DNA of 64,000 nt from CBDDBU01 sp965226045 (GTDB taxonomy: Bacteria > Pseudomonadota > Alphaproteobacteria > VGEJ01). Every line of letters begins with the position of its first letter. The stretch's first letter is position 1. Location: positions 12,788 through 76,787 of the forward strand of contig CBDDBU010000017.1 in the NCBI GenBank assembly GCA_965226045.1, written 5' to 3'. Position numbers and translations under genes: made by a program. Shown here piece after piece: positions 8,580 to 16,276 of the stretch. The notes below the pieces were generated by a model, which had not been told where the DNA came from, searched no databases, and saw only the letters and a program-made list of their open reading frames with translations.

Positions 8580-9427
8580 GAAGCGATGAAGTCGCGGATA
8601 ACGGCGAAGGCGCGCTCGGGGTTGTCCTGATCGACGCTGTGGGCCCAGCCCTCGAACAACTCGTGGCGCACCAGGTCCGCCGGCAGCGCCGCCGCCAGGT
8701 CCTCGGAGTCGGCCACTGGCCTGATGGGATCAAGCGCGCTGGCCAGGACCAACGTCGGGCAGCGCACCTTGCCAAGATCGGGCAGGAAGTCGAAGCGATG
8801 GCCTTCGTCGTCGGGGCCGAAGAAGTGCCCCAGCATGTCGCGATTCATGACGCTGCGCTTGACCATGTTCGAATCGTAGGGGCTCGGGTTGTAGAGCGGG
8901 AAGCAGACCTCCAGGTAGGGATCGAGGACACCGGGCTGGGTCGGATCGCTCCAATAGTGCTCGGCGGTCTCGCGGGCCTTCGCGCCGCCCAACCGTTCGA
9001 ACATGTCGTAGGCACGGTCGAGGCGCATGGCGCCCGCCGTGCTCGACAGGATGAGCTTGGCGGGGGTATCGGGGTGGCAGAGCGCGAAGGCCTGGGCGAC
9101 GAAGCCACCGAACGAGACGCCGAGAACGATAGGCCGCTCGATCTCCAGGACTGCGCACAAGGCCTTCAAGTCATCGGCCCACTGGTCGAGGTTCCAGCGC
9201 TCGGGGCTGCTGCGATCGCTACGGCCGTTGCTGCGGTGATCGACATAGACGAGCTGTGCCACATCCGCGAGCTCGGAGTGCGCCGGCTTGAGGTGCGAGT
9301 GATCGAAGCCCGGTCCCCCGTGCAACAACAGGAGCGTCGTCCGCTCGACCATCTCCGGCCCATCCGGCACCAACTTCGCCCCCTCAACATCGATGAACAG
9401 CCTGATGTCACCAATATCCACCCGCAT
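8576..9427 (-). CDS. Alpha/beta hydrolase, proline iminopeptidase-like
   Basis: The 283-residue protein shows the oxyanion-hole motif LLHGGPG (about 34-40), YVDHRSNGRS, and the nucleophile elbow GVSFGG with Ser105, then the C-terminal His in EGWAHSVDQD. The HGGPG motif and DHRSNGRS are typical of the proline iminopeptidase/epoxide-hydrolase branch. No signal peptide, so cytoplasmic. It is the first gene of the minus-strand operon that continues with the SGNH protein and Bcr/CflA pump, suggesting detoxification or turnover of an exported compound, but this is inference. Confidence 0.85.
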   Translation of the reverse strand: MRVDIGDIRLFIDVEGAKLVPDGPEMVERTTLLLLHGGPGFDHSHLKPAHSELADVAQLVYVDHRSNGRSDRSSPERWNLDQWADDLKALCAVLEIERPIVLGVSFGGFVAQAFALCHPDTPAKLILSSTAGAMRLDRAYDMFERLGGAKARETAEHYWSDPTQPGVLDPYLEVCFPLYNPSPYDSNMVKRSVMNRDMLGHFFGPDDEGHRFDFLPDLGKVRCPTLVLASALDPIRPVADSEDLAAALPADLVRHELFEGWAHSVDQDNPERAFAVIRDFIAS

Positions 9428-9523
9428 CGCAATCCTTATTCACTGGTTTTCTAGCCGACCGACACTAGCGCCAAAATCGAGACCGGGCCATCAGCGGTCG
9501 CGGTGTGGTATCGTGGCGGCGCC

Positions 9524-10159
9524 GTGCGATGTCTCACCACCCTGCTGCGCGCGCTCCTCCTCGCGGCTCTCCTTCCCCTCGCGGTCGCGACGGCGGACGA
9601 AGAGCGCGTCGGCGACGCGCGCTACCTTGAGGGCCAGTTGTTGGTGGCGAGTCCGGCCATGGCCGATCCGCGCTTCGCCCGGACGGTGATACTCATGGTG
9701 CGGCACAACGCCAACGGCGCCATGGGCCTGGTGGTCAACCGCCAGATGGGCTCCACCACCCCCTCGAACATCCTGCGCGAATTTGGCCTCGAGGTTGACC
9801 AGGCCCTGGTCCAGAGCGAGGACGACGGGACCAAAATCCGCGTTCACTATGGCGGCCCCGTCCAGCTGGCGCTGGGGTTCGTCCTGCATTCGGCCGATGT
9901 CGCGCGCGCCGAGACGATCGTGGTTGGCGGCGTCGGGCTGACCGCCGCTGTCGCGATGCTGCGGATGATAACGACCGGCGATGGTCCCAGGCGACGTTTG
10001 TTTGCCCTCGGCTACGCCGGCTGGGCGCCCGGCCAGCTTGAGGCCGAATTGGCCCGACAGGACTGGGTCAGTGTGCCGGCCGACGAAGACCTCATCTTTG
10101 ATGATGACGTCGATAGTAAGTGGAAGCGGGCCATGGCCAAGCGCGCCACCGAACTTTAG
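9524..10159 (+). CDS. YqgE/AlgH family (UPF0301) protein with an N-terminal signal peptide
   Basis: Starting at GTG 9524 the product begins MRCLTTLLRALLLAALLPL followed by AVATA, a classic secretory signal with likely cleavage before DEERVG. The mature part is a complete DUF179 domain: LEGQLLVASPAM, DPRFARTVILMVRHN, GAMGLVVNRQMG, VHYGGPVQ, FALGYAGWAPGQLE. Family members are normally cytoplasmic and start directly at LxGQLLIAxP; their biochemical role is unknown (AlgH was genetically tied to alginate regulation). The export signal is therefore unusual. An ATG 21 bases upstream (9503) is possible but would put polar residues before the signal. Confidence 0.85.
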   Translation: MRCLTTLLRALLLAALLPLAVATADEERVGDARYLEGQLLVASPAMADPRFARTVILMVRHNANGAMGLVVNRQMGSTTPSNILREFGLEVDQALVQSEDDGTKIRVHYGGPVQLALGFVLHSADVARAETIVVGGVGLTAAVAMLRMITTGDGPRRRLFALGYAGWAPGQLEAELARQDWVSVPADEDLIFDDDVDSKWKRAMAKRATEL

Positions 10160-10231
10160 CCGATCAGGCGCCTCACCACCGATCTCACCCCGGCCTCGAT
10201 CCGGGGTCTACCCGCTCGCCGGGACGACCAG

Positions 10232-10393
10232 CTAAGAGACGGCCGCCAAGCGGGCGCGGTCGTGCGGCCGGCTGAAATCCAAATCGGGTTCCTTGGCCAC
10301 GATCCGCTGCGGGTTGATACTCTCGTGGCTTTGGTAGTAGTGGCGTTTGTTGTGATCCATGTTGACGGTCTCGGCGATCCCCGGCACCTGGTA
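10232..10393 (-). pseudogene. C-terminal fragment of glutathionyl-hydroquinone reductase, cut off by IS256
   Basis: Read on the minus strand from 10393, 53 residues to TAG 10232 (YQVPGIAETVNMDHNKRHYY, then a segment with INPQRIVAKEPDLDF) match the conserved C-terminus of the YqjG/ECM4 glutathione transferase family. The fragment joins in frame to the larger piece at 11769-12587 once the insertion element and one copy of its target duplication are removed. It has no start of its own. Confidence 0.88.
10385..10393. repeat. Target-site duplication, left copy (CACCTGGTA)
   Basis: Nine bases directly left of the IS256 terminal repeat are identical to 11769-11777 on the other side. Perfect identity indicates a recent insertion. 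Confidence 0.92.
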
Positions 10394-10420
10394 GAGCTAT
10401 AACCGAATCTTGTGTACGGC
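10394..10420 (+). repeat. IS256 left terminal inverted repeat
   Basis: The 27 bases from GAGCTATAACC inward match the complement of 11742-11768 at the outer seven positions and at TTGTGTA-GG, with a divergent centre. Confidence 0.85.
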
Positions 10421-10492
10421 GTTGAAATGAAGGCGGCGTATCCTGGTGATTGTTGATGTCACCACTTGAGCTAAGCCAAGGAAGGATAGGCC

Positions 10493-11737
10493 ATGAAAGA
10501 GAATACCGTTGTTGCTTTTCAAAACCCATCTGATTTTCAGAAAGATCCGTTGACGGAAGTCCTACAAGCTGGAGCTCGCGAGTTGTTGGCCCAAGCCGTT
10601 GAGGCCGAGGTCTCCGTGTTTTTGGGTAGCCATGCGGCGCTTGTTGACGCCGCCGGCCGCCGCCGGGTTGTCCGCAATGGATATCTGCCGGAACGCTTCA
10701 TCCAGACCGGGATCGGCCCGGTGAGCGTGCGCCAACCCCGTGTGCGGGACCGGGGGGACGGCGCCATCCGCTTCACGTCGGCGATCCTGCCGCGCTATCT
10801 GCGCCGCGCCAAGAGCCTGGAAGACCTTTTGCCATGGCTGTATCTGAAGGGCATTTCCACCGGCGACTTCGGGGAAGCCTTGGCGGCGCTCCTGGGGAGC
10901 TCCGCGCCGGGGCTTTCGGCCTCCACGATCACCCGGCTGAAAGAGGTCTGGGGGGTTGAGGCGGAGCGCTGGCAACGGCGCGACCTCACGGCCAAGCGCT
11001 ACGTCTATTTCTGGGTGGACGGCATCTATTTCAGCGCCCGCATGGAGGAAGAGAAGCAGTGCATCCTGGTGATCGTCGGGGCCACGGACAAGGGACAGAA
11101 GGAACTGATCGCCATCGCCGACGGCTATCGCGAAAGTGAGCAGTCCTGGCTCGAAGTTCTGCTCGATCTCAAGCGGCGCGGCCTTGAAATGGGTCCGCAA
11201 CTGGCGCTCGGCGACGGCGCGCTCGGCTTCTGGAAGGCGCTCCGCCAAGTCTACCCAGGCGCCCGCGAGCAACGCTGCTGGGTTCACAAGACGGGCAACG
11301 TCTTGAACAAGCTGCCCAAGGGTCTGCAAAAGAAAGCCAAGGGGCGCCTGCAAGACATCTGGATGGCCGAAACCAGGAAGGATGCCGAGAGCGCCTTCGA
11401 CTTCTTCCTGGAAGCCTACGGGCCGAAGTACGACAAGGCCGCGGCCTGCCTGGCCAGGGACCGCGACGTCCTGCTGACGTTCTACGACTTCCCCGCCGAG
11501 CACTGGAAGCATGTACGCACGACCAACCCCATCGAGAGCACGTTCGCCACGGTTCGTCTGCGCACCTACCGGACCAAGGGCTGCCTGTCGCGCAAGACGG
11601 CGATGGCCATGGTCTTCAAACTATGCCAGTGCGCTCAGAGAAAATGGAGAAAACTCGATGGATCGAACCATCTCGCCGAGATCATTCGCGGCGTCAAATT
11701 CGTAGATGGAGAACGCCAGGATCGCGCCGCCGCATGA
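10493..11737 (+). CDS. IS256-family transposase
   Basis: The 414-residue DDE transposase has FYFWVDGIYFSARMEEEKQ-like first-Asp strand (read here as YFWVDGIYF), a second Asp in LALGDGALGFWKAL, CWVHKTGNVLNKLP, and the family signature RTTNPIESTFATVRLRT carrying the catalytic Glu. The N-terminal part has a helix-rich DNA-binding region and the residues ending LLPWLYLKGIST. No frameshift or stop interrupts it, so it may be active. A Shine-Dalgarno-like AAGGAAGGATAGG precedes ATG 10493. About 100 bases of non-coding DNA separate it from the left terminal repeat, room for its promoter. Confidence 0.95.
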   Translation: MKENTVVAFQNPSDFQKDPLTEVLQAGARELLAQAVEAEVSVFLGSHAALVDAAGRRRVVRNGYLPERFIQTGIGPVSVRQPRVRDRGDGAIRFTSAILPRYLRRAKSLEDLLPWLYLKGISTGDFGEALAALLGSSAPGLSASTITRLKEVWGVEAERWQRRDLTAKRYVYFWVDGIYFSARMEEEKQCILVIVGATDKGQKELIAIADGYRESEQSWLEVLLDLKRRGLEMGPQLALGDGALGFWKALRQVYPGAREQRCWVHKTGNVLNKLPKGLQKKAKGRLQDIWMAETRKDAESAFDFFLEAYGPKYDKAAACLARDRDVLLTFYDFPAEHWKHVRTTNPIESTFATVRLRTYRTKGCLSRKTAMAMVFKLCQCAQRKWRKLDGSNHLAEIIRGVKFVDGERQDRAAA

Positions 11738-11741
11738 TCAG

Positions 11742-11768
11742 CCCATACACAACTTTTGACAATAGCTC
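11742..11768 (-). repeat. IS256 right terminal inverted repeat
   Basis: Read inward on the minus strand it begins GAGCTATTGTC and contains TTGTGTATGG, pairing with the left repeat. It begins five bases after the transposase stop. Confidence 0.85.
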
Positions 11769-11777
11769 CACCTGGTA
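11769..11777. repeat. Target-site duplication, right copy (CACCTGGTA)
   Basis: Identical to 10385-10393 at the other side of the IS256 element. Confidence 0.92.
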
Positions 11778-12587
11778 CAGTTCGCGCGGGTAGTTGGAGA
11801 GGTGGGGATAGTCCTCCATCCGTCGCAGATTGCACTTGAAGTGGCCGACATAGACCGCATCGAACCGCACGAGGGTCGTGAATAGCCGCCAGTCCGCCTC
11901 GGTGAGCCGCCCGCCCACCAGATAGCGTTGTTGCCCGAGCCCGCGCTCGATCTCGTCCACGGCGGCGAACAGGGCGTCGAACGCCTCCTCGTAGGCCGCC
12001 TGGCTCGACGCGAAGCCGCACTTGTAGACGCCGTTGTTGATGTTCGCATAGACCAACGCGTTGACGGCATCGATTTCAGCGCGCAGCGGCGCTGGGTATA
12101 GGTCGAGGCCGTCATCGCCGAAACCCGCGAACGCCGCGTTGAACATGCGAATGATCTCGGCGGATTCGTTGTTCACGATCGTATGTTCGGCCTTGTCCCA
12201 AAGCACCGGCACGGTGACGCGGCCGGTGTAGCCAGGACACGCCTTGACGTAGATGTCTTGCAGGTAGCGTGCGCCATTGACGCTGTCGGGGATGGCGCCC
12301 CGCTGATCGCCAAAGTGCCAGCCGCCCTCGCCCATGATCGGATCGACGACCGAGACCGAGATCGCCGGCTCCAGCCGTTTCAGCTTACGCACGACCATGG
12401 TGCGGTGGGCCCACGGACAGGTATGGGCCACGTAGAGGTGGTAGCGGCCGGCCTCGGTCTTGTGGCCTGACGATCCGTCGGCGCTGATGGTCCCGTGAAA
12501 GACGGTCCGCGCCCTCACGAAGCGGCCACCGGTAGGCGCGGCGGTGGGCATTTCCGTCGTCCAGACGCCGCCGATCAACTGACCCAT
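11769..12587 (-). pseudogene. Glutathionyl-hydroquinone reductase (xi-class GST, YqjG/ECM4 type), N-terminal fragment
   Basis: The ATG at 12587 (MGQLIGGVW) is preceded by GAGGAG six bases upstream, better than the longer frame starting at 12614. The fragment holds the thioredoxin-like domain with the catalytic Cys motif HTCPWAHRT, the conserved WHFGDQRGA and most of the helical C-terminal domain (YVGHFKCNLRRMEDYPHLSNY). The family reduces glutathionyl-hydroquinones in the cytoplasm. About 273 residues remain before the IS256 element interrupts the frame at RELYQV; the last 50 or so residues lie at 10232-10393. The truncated protein would gain about 25 IS-encoded residues. Without the conserved C-terminal segment the enzyme is probably inactive. 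Confidence 0.88.
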
Positions 12588-12614
12588 CGGTACTCCTCGC
12601 CGCGATCGGCGCAC

Positions 12615-12632
12615 GCGTCACAAAACATTCAC
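12615..12632 (+). promoter_or_regulatory. Weak Pho-box-like pair of half-sites upstream of the PstS-like gene
   Basis: GTCAC at 12617 and TTCAC at 12628 are spaced 11 bases apart, the period of PhoB direct repeats, about 85 bases before the start at 12715. Each half matches only about four of seven consensus bases, so this is suggestive at best; the rest of the gap holds a possible -10 (TATACG at 12665). Confidence 0.22.
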
Positions 12633-12714
12633 ACGGTCGTCAGAAATCGGCAACAGACGACGGCTATACGGACCTCGTGAAGGCATCGCATGAGTTCCGA
12701 GGACAGGTGAGGAC

Positions 12715-13755
12715 ATGAACATGAACAAGGCGGCATTGGTGGCCGTGGGCGCGCTGGTCGCGGTATCGGCGGCGGCGCCGGCGGTGGATGCGCGTGAACG
12801 GATACGGATCGTCGGCTCCTCGACCGTGTTTCCCTTCTCGACGGCGGTGGCCGAGCAGTTCGGTCGGACCACCGGGTTCGGAACGCCGGTGGTCGAGAGC
12901 ACCGGGACCGGCGGCGGCATGAAGTTGTTTTGCGCGGGGATCGGCGAGCAATATCCCGACATGACCAACGCGTCGCGCCGCATCAAGGAATCCGAGGTCA
13001 AGAACTGCGCCCAGAATGGGGTGGCCGACATCACCGAGATCAAGATCGGCTTCGACGGTATCGTTGTGGCCAGCGCCAAAGCCGCGCCCCTCTACGAATT
13101 CTCCCTGCGCCAGATCTTCCTCGCCCTCGCTAAGGAGGTGCCGGTCGATGGCGAGATGGCGCCCAATCCCCACCAGACCTGGAAGGACGTGGATGCGTCC
13201 CTTCCTGACACCAAGATCGAGGTGCTGGGGCCGCCGCCCACGTCCGGTACCCGCGACGCGTTCGCCGAACTGGCGTTGGAAGGCGGCTGCGCGACCTTCG
13301 ACGAGATCAAGGCGCTCAAGAGGACCGACGGGAGCCGCTACAAGGCCATCTGTCACACCGTGCGGGAGGACGGCGCGTACGTCGAGGCCGGTGAGAACGA
13401 CAACCTCATCGTCCAGAAGCTTGAGGCCAACCTGGAGGCCCTCGGCGTCTTCGGCTTCAGTTTCCTCAACAGTAACGCCGACAAGGTCAGGGGCAGCGTC
13501 GTCGACGGCGTCGAGCCGACGTTCGAGAACATCGCCTCGGGCGACTATCCGGTCTCACGCTCAATGTACTTCTACGTCAAGAACGCCCACGTCGCCGCCA
13601 TCCCGGGGATCAAGGAATACCTCGACGAGTTCACCAGCGAGAAGGCCTGGGGCGACTACGGCTACCTCACCGACAAGGGACTGATCCCCCTGCCCGCCGC
13701 GGAACGCCAAAAATGGCGCGAGAAGGCGGGCGGGCTCGCCCCCCTGAGCCTGTAG
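12715..13755 (+). CDS. PstS-family phosphate-binding periplasmic protein
   Basis: The 346-residue protein starts with a signal peptide (MNMNKAALVAVGALVAVSA, cleavage near AVDA-RE) and then the PstS ligand-binding segments RIRIVGSSTVFPF, VESTGTGGGMKLFC and PPPTSGTRDAFAELA, i.e. the SSTV and SGTRD motifs that clamp phosphate. It would capture phosphate or a similar oxyanion in the periplasm. Unlike usual pst operons no pstC, pstA, pstB or phoU follows; the next gene is convergent. It may feed a transporter encoded elsewhere or act as a sensor. ATG 12715 is preceded by GTGAGG close by. Confidence 0.88.
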   Translation: MNMNKAALVAVGALVAVSAAAPAVDARERIRIVGSSTVFPFSTAVAEQFGRTTGFGTPVVESTGTGGGMKLFCAGIGEQYPDMTNASRRIKESEVKNCAQNGVADITEIKIGFDGIVVASAKAAPLYEFSLRQIFLALAKEVPVDGEMAPNPHQTWKDVDASLPDTKIEVLGPPPTSGTRDAFAELALEGGCATFDEIKALKRTDGSRYKAICHTVREDGAYVEAGENDNLIVQKLEANLEALGVFGFSFLNSNADKVRGSVVDGVEPTFENIASGDYPVSRSMYFYVKNAHVAAIPGIKEYLDEFTSEKAWGDYGYLTDKGLIPLPAAERQKWREKAGGLAPLSL

Positions 13756-13784
13756 GTTGGCAAGGCCGATGCCCTGTGCCCGCC

Positions 13785-14258
13785 CTACTCGCCGCTTGTC
13801 GTTTCGGGTTTCTCGGTCCAGCGCGCGGCGGCCTCGTCGTCGGCGGCGCGGGCGGCGACCCAGCGATCGCCCCCGGTCGTTTCCTCGTGTTTCCAGAACG
13901 GAGCGCTGGTCTTGAGCCAGTCGATCAGGAACTCAGAGGCCGCGAACGCGTCGCCGCGATGCGCCGCCGCCGTGATGACCAGAACGATCTGCTCGCCGAG
14001 TTCGAGCCGCCCGTGGCGATGGATGATGAGGCTGGCTTCGAGGTTCCAGCGCTGGTTGGCGGTGCGCTCGATCTTGTCGAGCTCACGGCGCGTCATCGCC
14101 GGGTAGTGTTCGAGCGTCATCGCACTGACGCCGCCGTCATCGGCGCTGGCGCGAACCACGCCGGTGAATGTGACGATGCCGCCGATCGCGTGGTTGGCGC
14201 CGATCAGCGCGCGCAGCTCCGCGCCGACATCGAAGTCCTCGGTCTGGACGCGGATCAT
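13785..14258 (-). CDS. moaE: Molybdopterin synthase catalytic (large) subunit
   Basis: The 157-residue protein has the MoaE fold landmarks GGIVTFTGVVR, LEHYPAMTRREL, IIHRHGRLELGEQIV, and the active-site stretch LKTSAPFWKHE whose lysines contact precursor Z and the MoaD thiocarboxylate. It converts cyclic pyranopterin monophosphate to molybdopterin in the cytoplasm. It lies one base after moaD at the end of a minus-strand run mobB-moeA-moaD-moaE. moaA, moaC and mog are not in the window. Confidence 0.95.
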   Translation of the reverse strand: MIRVQTEDFDVGAELRALIGANHAIGGIVTFTGVVRASADDGGVSAMTLEHYPAMTRRELDKIERTANQRWNLEASLIIHRHGRLELGEQIVLVITAAAHRGDAFAASEFLIDWLKTSAPFWKHEETTGGDRWVAARAADDEAAARWTEKPETTSGE

Positions 14259-14259
14259 C

Positions 14260-14511
14260 TCAACCTCCGGTCACCGGTGGAAACAACGCGATTTCGTCGT
14301 CGGGGCCGACGGCGTCCTCGGCCGTCGCGTACTCCTCGTTGACGGCGACCCGCACCACTCGGAGATCGGCCAGCGCCTCGGCGTGGCGTGGGCTTCGTTG
14401 CTTGAGCCAGTCGAGAAGCTTGGCGACCGTGTCGATAGCCGCCGGCGGGCTCACCGTCTCGTGGGCCACCCCCGCCCGCTCGCGCAGCCACGCGAAGTAC
14501 AACACCTCCAT
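14260..14511 (-). CDS. moaD: Molybdopterin synthase sulfur carrier (small) subunit
   Basis: The 83-residue ubiquitin-like protein ends in the required Gly-Gly (IALFPPVTGG), which is adenylated and thiocarboxylated to carry sulfur to MoaE. It begins MEVLYFAWLRERAG, typical of MoaD, and abuts the moeA stop with no gap, so translation is coupled. Complete for the family (about 80 residues). Confidence 0.94.
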   Translation of the reverse strand: MEVLYFAWLRERAGVAHETVSPPAAIDTVAKLLDWLKQRSPRHAEALADLRVVRVAVNEEYATAEDAVGPDDEIALFPPVTGG

Positions 14512-15765
14512 TCACGTCACCTCGCTGAACGGCAGAAAATCGACCATCGTGCCGGCCTCGACCTGGGTCAGCTCTTCCGACAGCTCGACCAGGCCATCGG
14601 AGTCCACCATCGAGGAGAGAATGCCGGAGCCCTCGCGCTCGAACTTGTCGGCGACCAGGGCGCCGTCGGCGGCGACGGCAAGACGCGCCCGGAGCCACTC
14701 CCGGCGGTCGCGCTTCTTGCGGTGGTAGAATCCGGCGCGGACGCGAAAGAGGTGAGGCGCGATATTTTTTGCCCCACTCAGACGCAGGATAAGAGGCCGC
14801 GCGATCCTCAAGAAGGTCACCATCGCGGCGACCGGGTTGCCGGGCAGGCCGACGAACGGTACCGCGCCGATCTGGCCGAACGCGACCGGTCGCCCCGGCT
14901 TCACGGCGAGGCGCCAAAAGGTAAGCCGGCCCATGGCTTCAACGGCCCTCGCGACATGGTCCTCCTCGCCGGCGGAAACGCCGCCCGAGGTGATGATGAG
15001 ATCGTGCGCCGCGGCGGCGGCGTGCAGCGCGGTGCGAACGGCCGCGGGGCGATCGGGCACGATGCCGAGATCGTCGACCGCGCAGCCCAGACCCTGAAGC
15101 AGGCTATCGAGGACATAGCGATTGGCGTCGTAGACGCGGCCAGGGGCCAGCGCCGCGCCCGGCTCGGCGACCTCGTCACCGGTCGAGAAGATCGCCACCC
15201 GCAACCTTGTGTGAACCGAGAGCGCGGTGCGCCCGAGCGAGGCGGCGAGCCCAATGTCTTGGGGGCGAAGCCTGCGCCCACGCCGCAAAACCACGGCGCC
15301 GGTGCGGATGTCCTCGCTGGCCAGGCGGCGGTTGTCGCCGCGCCGCAGTCCGGCCGGGACGCAGATCGAAGTCCCGTCCTCACGGCAGTCTTCCTGCATC
15401 GCGACGGTATCGGCGCCCGGCGGCATGGTGGCGCCGGTGAAGATGCGGATCGCCTGCCCAGGTCGAAGCGGCTCGCCGAACGGATGCCCGGCGGCGGCCC
15501 GTCCGACGATGTCCAGCCGGACCTCGCCCGCGTCCGCCAGATCGGCGAAGCGCACCGCGTAACCATCGACGGCCGAGTTGTCGTGCGGCGGAACGTCGCG
15601 CTCAGCGACCACGTCGGCGGCGAGAATTCGCCGGCTCGCGCGCCGCAACCCGACCTCCTCGATCCCGGTCACCGGGACGATGCGTTGATCGAGAAGGGCG
15701 AGCGCCTCGGCGAGCGTCATGAGATTGCCGCCGGCGGCAAAGCAGTCGTCGGAGAGCTGCGCCAT
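14512..15765 (-). CDS. moeA: Molybdopterin molybdenumtransferase
   Basis: The chosen start is ATG 15765 (MAQLSDDCFAAGG), one base after the mobB stop, giving 417 residues, normal for MoeA; a longer frame overlaps mobB without similarity. Motifs in order: HDNSAVDGYAVR, RIFTGATMPPGADTVAMQED, STGDEVAEPG, YDANRYVL, TSGGVSAGEEDHV, KPGRPVAFG, VPFVGLPGNPVAAMVTF. It inserts molybdate into adenylylated molybdopterin. Placed between mobB and moaD in one operon. Confidence 0.95.
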   Translation of the reverse strand: MAQLSDDCFAAGGNLMTLAEALALLDQRIVPVTGIEEVGLRRASRRILAADVVAERDVPPHDNSAVDGYAVRFADLADAGEVRLDIVGRAAAGHPFGEPLRPGQAIRIFTGATMPPGADTVAMQEDCREDGTSICVPAGLRRGDNRRLASEDIRTGAVVLRRGRRLRPQDIGLAASLGRTALSVHTRLRVAIFSTGDEVAEPGAALAPGRVYDANRYVLDSLLQGLGCAVDDLGIVPDRPAAVRTALHAAAAAHDLIITSGGVSAGEEDHVARAVEAMGRLTFWRLAVKPGRPVAFGQIGAVPFVGLPGNPVAAMVTFLRIARPLILRLSGAKNIAPHLFRVRAGFYHRKKRDRREWLRARLAVAADGALVADKFEREGSGILSSMVDSDGLVELSEELTQVEAGTMVDFLPFSEVT

Positions 15766-15766
15766 G

Positions 15767-16276
15767 TCAGGCCACGTCGCGGGCGGCGAGACCACAATGC
15801 GCGACGATGAACTCGGCGATGGCCGACGTATCGTCGAGCGCCAGCACCGGCAGCGTGACCTCGGGCAGGGGTTCGTCGCTGGCGACCGCGATGACGTGGG
15901 CATCGGGCGCACGCAAGGGGGGCCGGGCGCCCTTGCGGTGGACTCCGATCTTGTCGTGCGCGCGTCCTTTGAAGCCCTCGACGATCACCAGATCCACAGG
16001 GCCGAGATGGGCGATCAGCTCCTCGAGGTCAGGCTCCGCGGCGCCGCGGTGCTCGTGTATGAGCGCCCAGCGCCGCGCCGAGGACACCAGCACTTCGCCC
16101 GCCCCGGCGGCGCGGTGCTCGAAGCTGTCCTTGCCGGGCTGGTCGATCTCGAAGTCGTGGTGGGCGTGCTTGATCGTCGAGACGCTCACGCCACGGGCCA
16201 GCAGCACCGGGATTAGCCGCACGATCAGCGTGGTCTTACCGCTACCGCTCCAGCCGACGAAACCGATAATCTTCAT
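15767..16276 (-). CDS. mobB: Molybdopterin-guanine dinucleotide biosynthesis adaptor (P-loop GTPase)
   Basis: Starting at ATG 16276 (overlapping the pgsA stop by ATGA) the 169-residue product has a Walker A GWSGSGKTT at about residues 8-16, TIKHAHHDFEIDQPGKDS, HRAAGAGEVLVSS, and VDLVIVEGFK in the Walker B/switch region, all typical of MobB. The protein is an accessory to MobA in bis-MGD cofactor formation; MobA itself is not in the window. The frame continues open upstream across pgsA, which is not coding. Confidence 0.93.
   Translation of the reverse strand: MKIIGFVGWSGSGKTTLIVRLIPVLLARGVSVSTIKHAHHDFEIDQPGKDSFEHRAAGAGEVLVSSARRWALIHEHRGAAEPDLEELIAHLGPVDLVIVEGFKGRAHDKIGVHRKGARPPLRAPDAHVIAVASDEPLPEVTLPVLALDDTSAIAEFIVAHCGLAARDVA

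Larger units (their letters stand above)
10394..11768 (+). mobile_element. IS256-family insertion sequence, intact
   Basis: A 1375-bp element bounded by imperfect terminal inverted repeats (both ends read GAGCTAT inward, sharing TTGTGTA at the same offset), flanked by a perfect 9-bp direct repeat, with one uninterrupted transposase of 414 residues. Size, 9-bp duplication and transposase type all fit IS256. It lies inside the glutathionyl-hydroquinone reductase gene, in the opposite orientation. Confidence 0.93.

Noticed and set aside
14164..15810. A 548-codon open frame on the plus strand
   Set aside because: It lies opposite moeA and moaD; its translation is Arg/Gly/Asp-rich with no motif, typical of antisense frames in GC-rich DNA.
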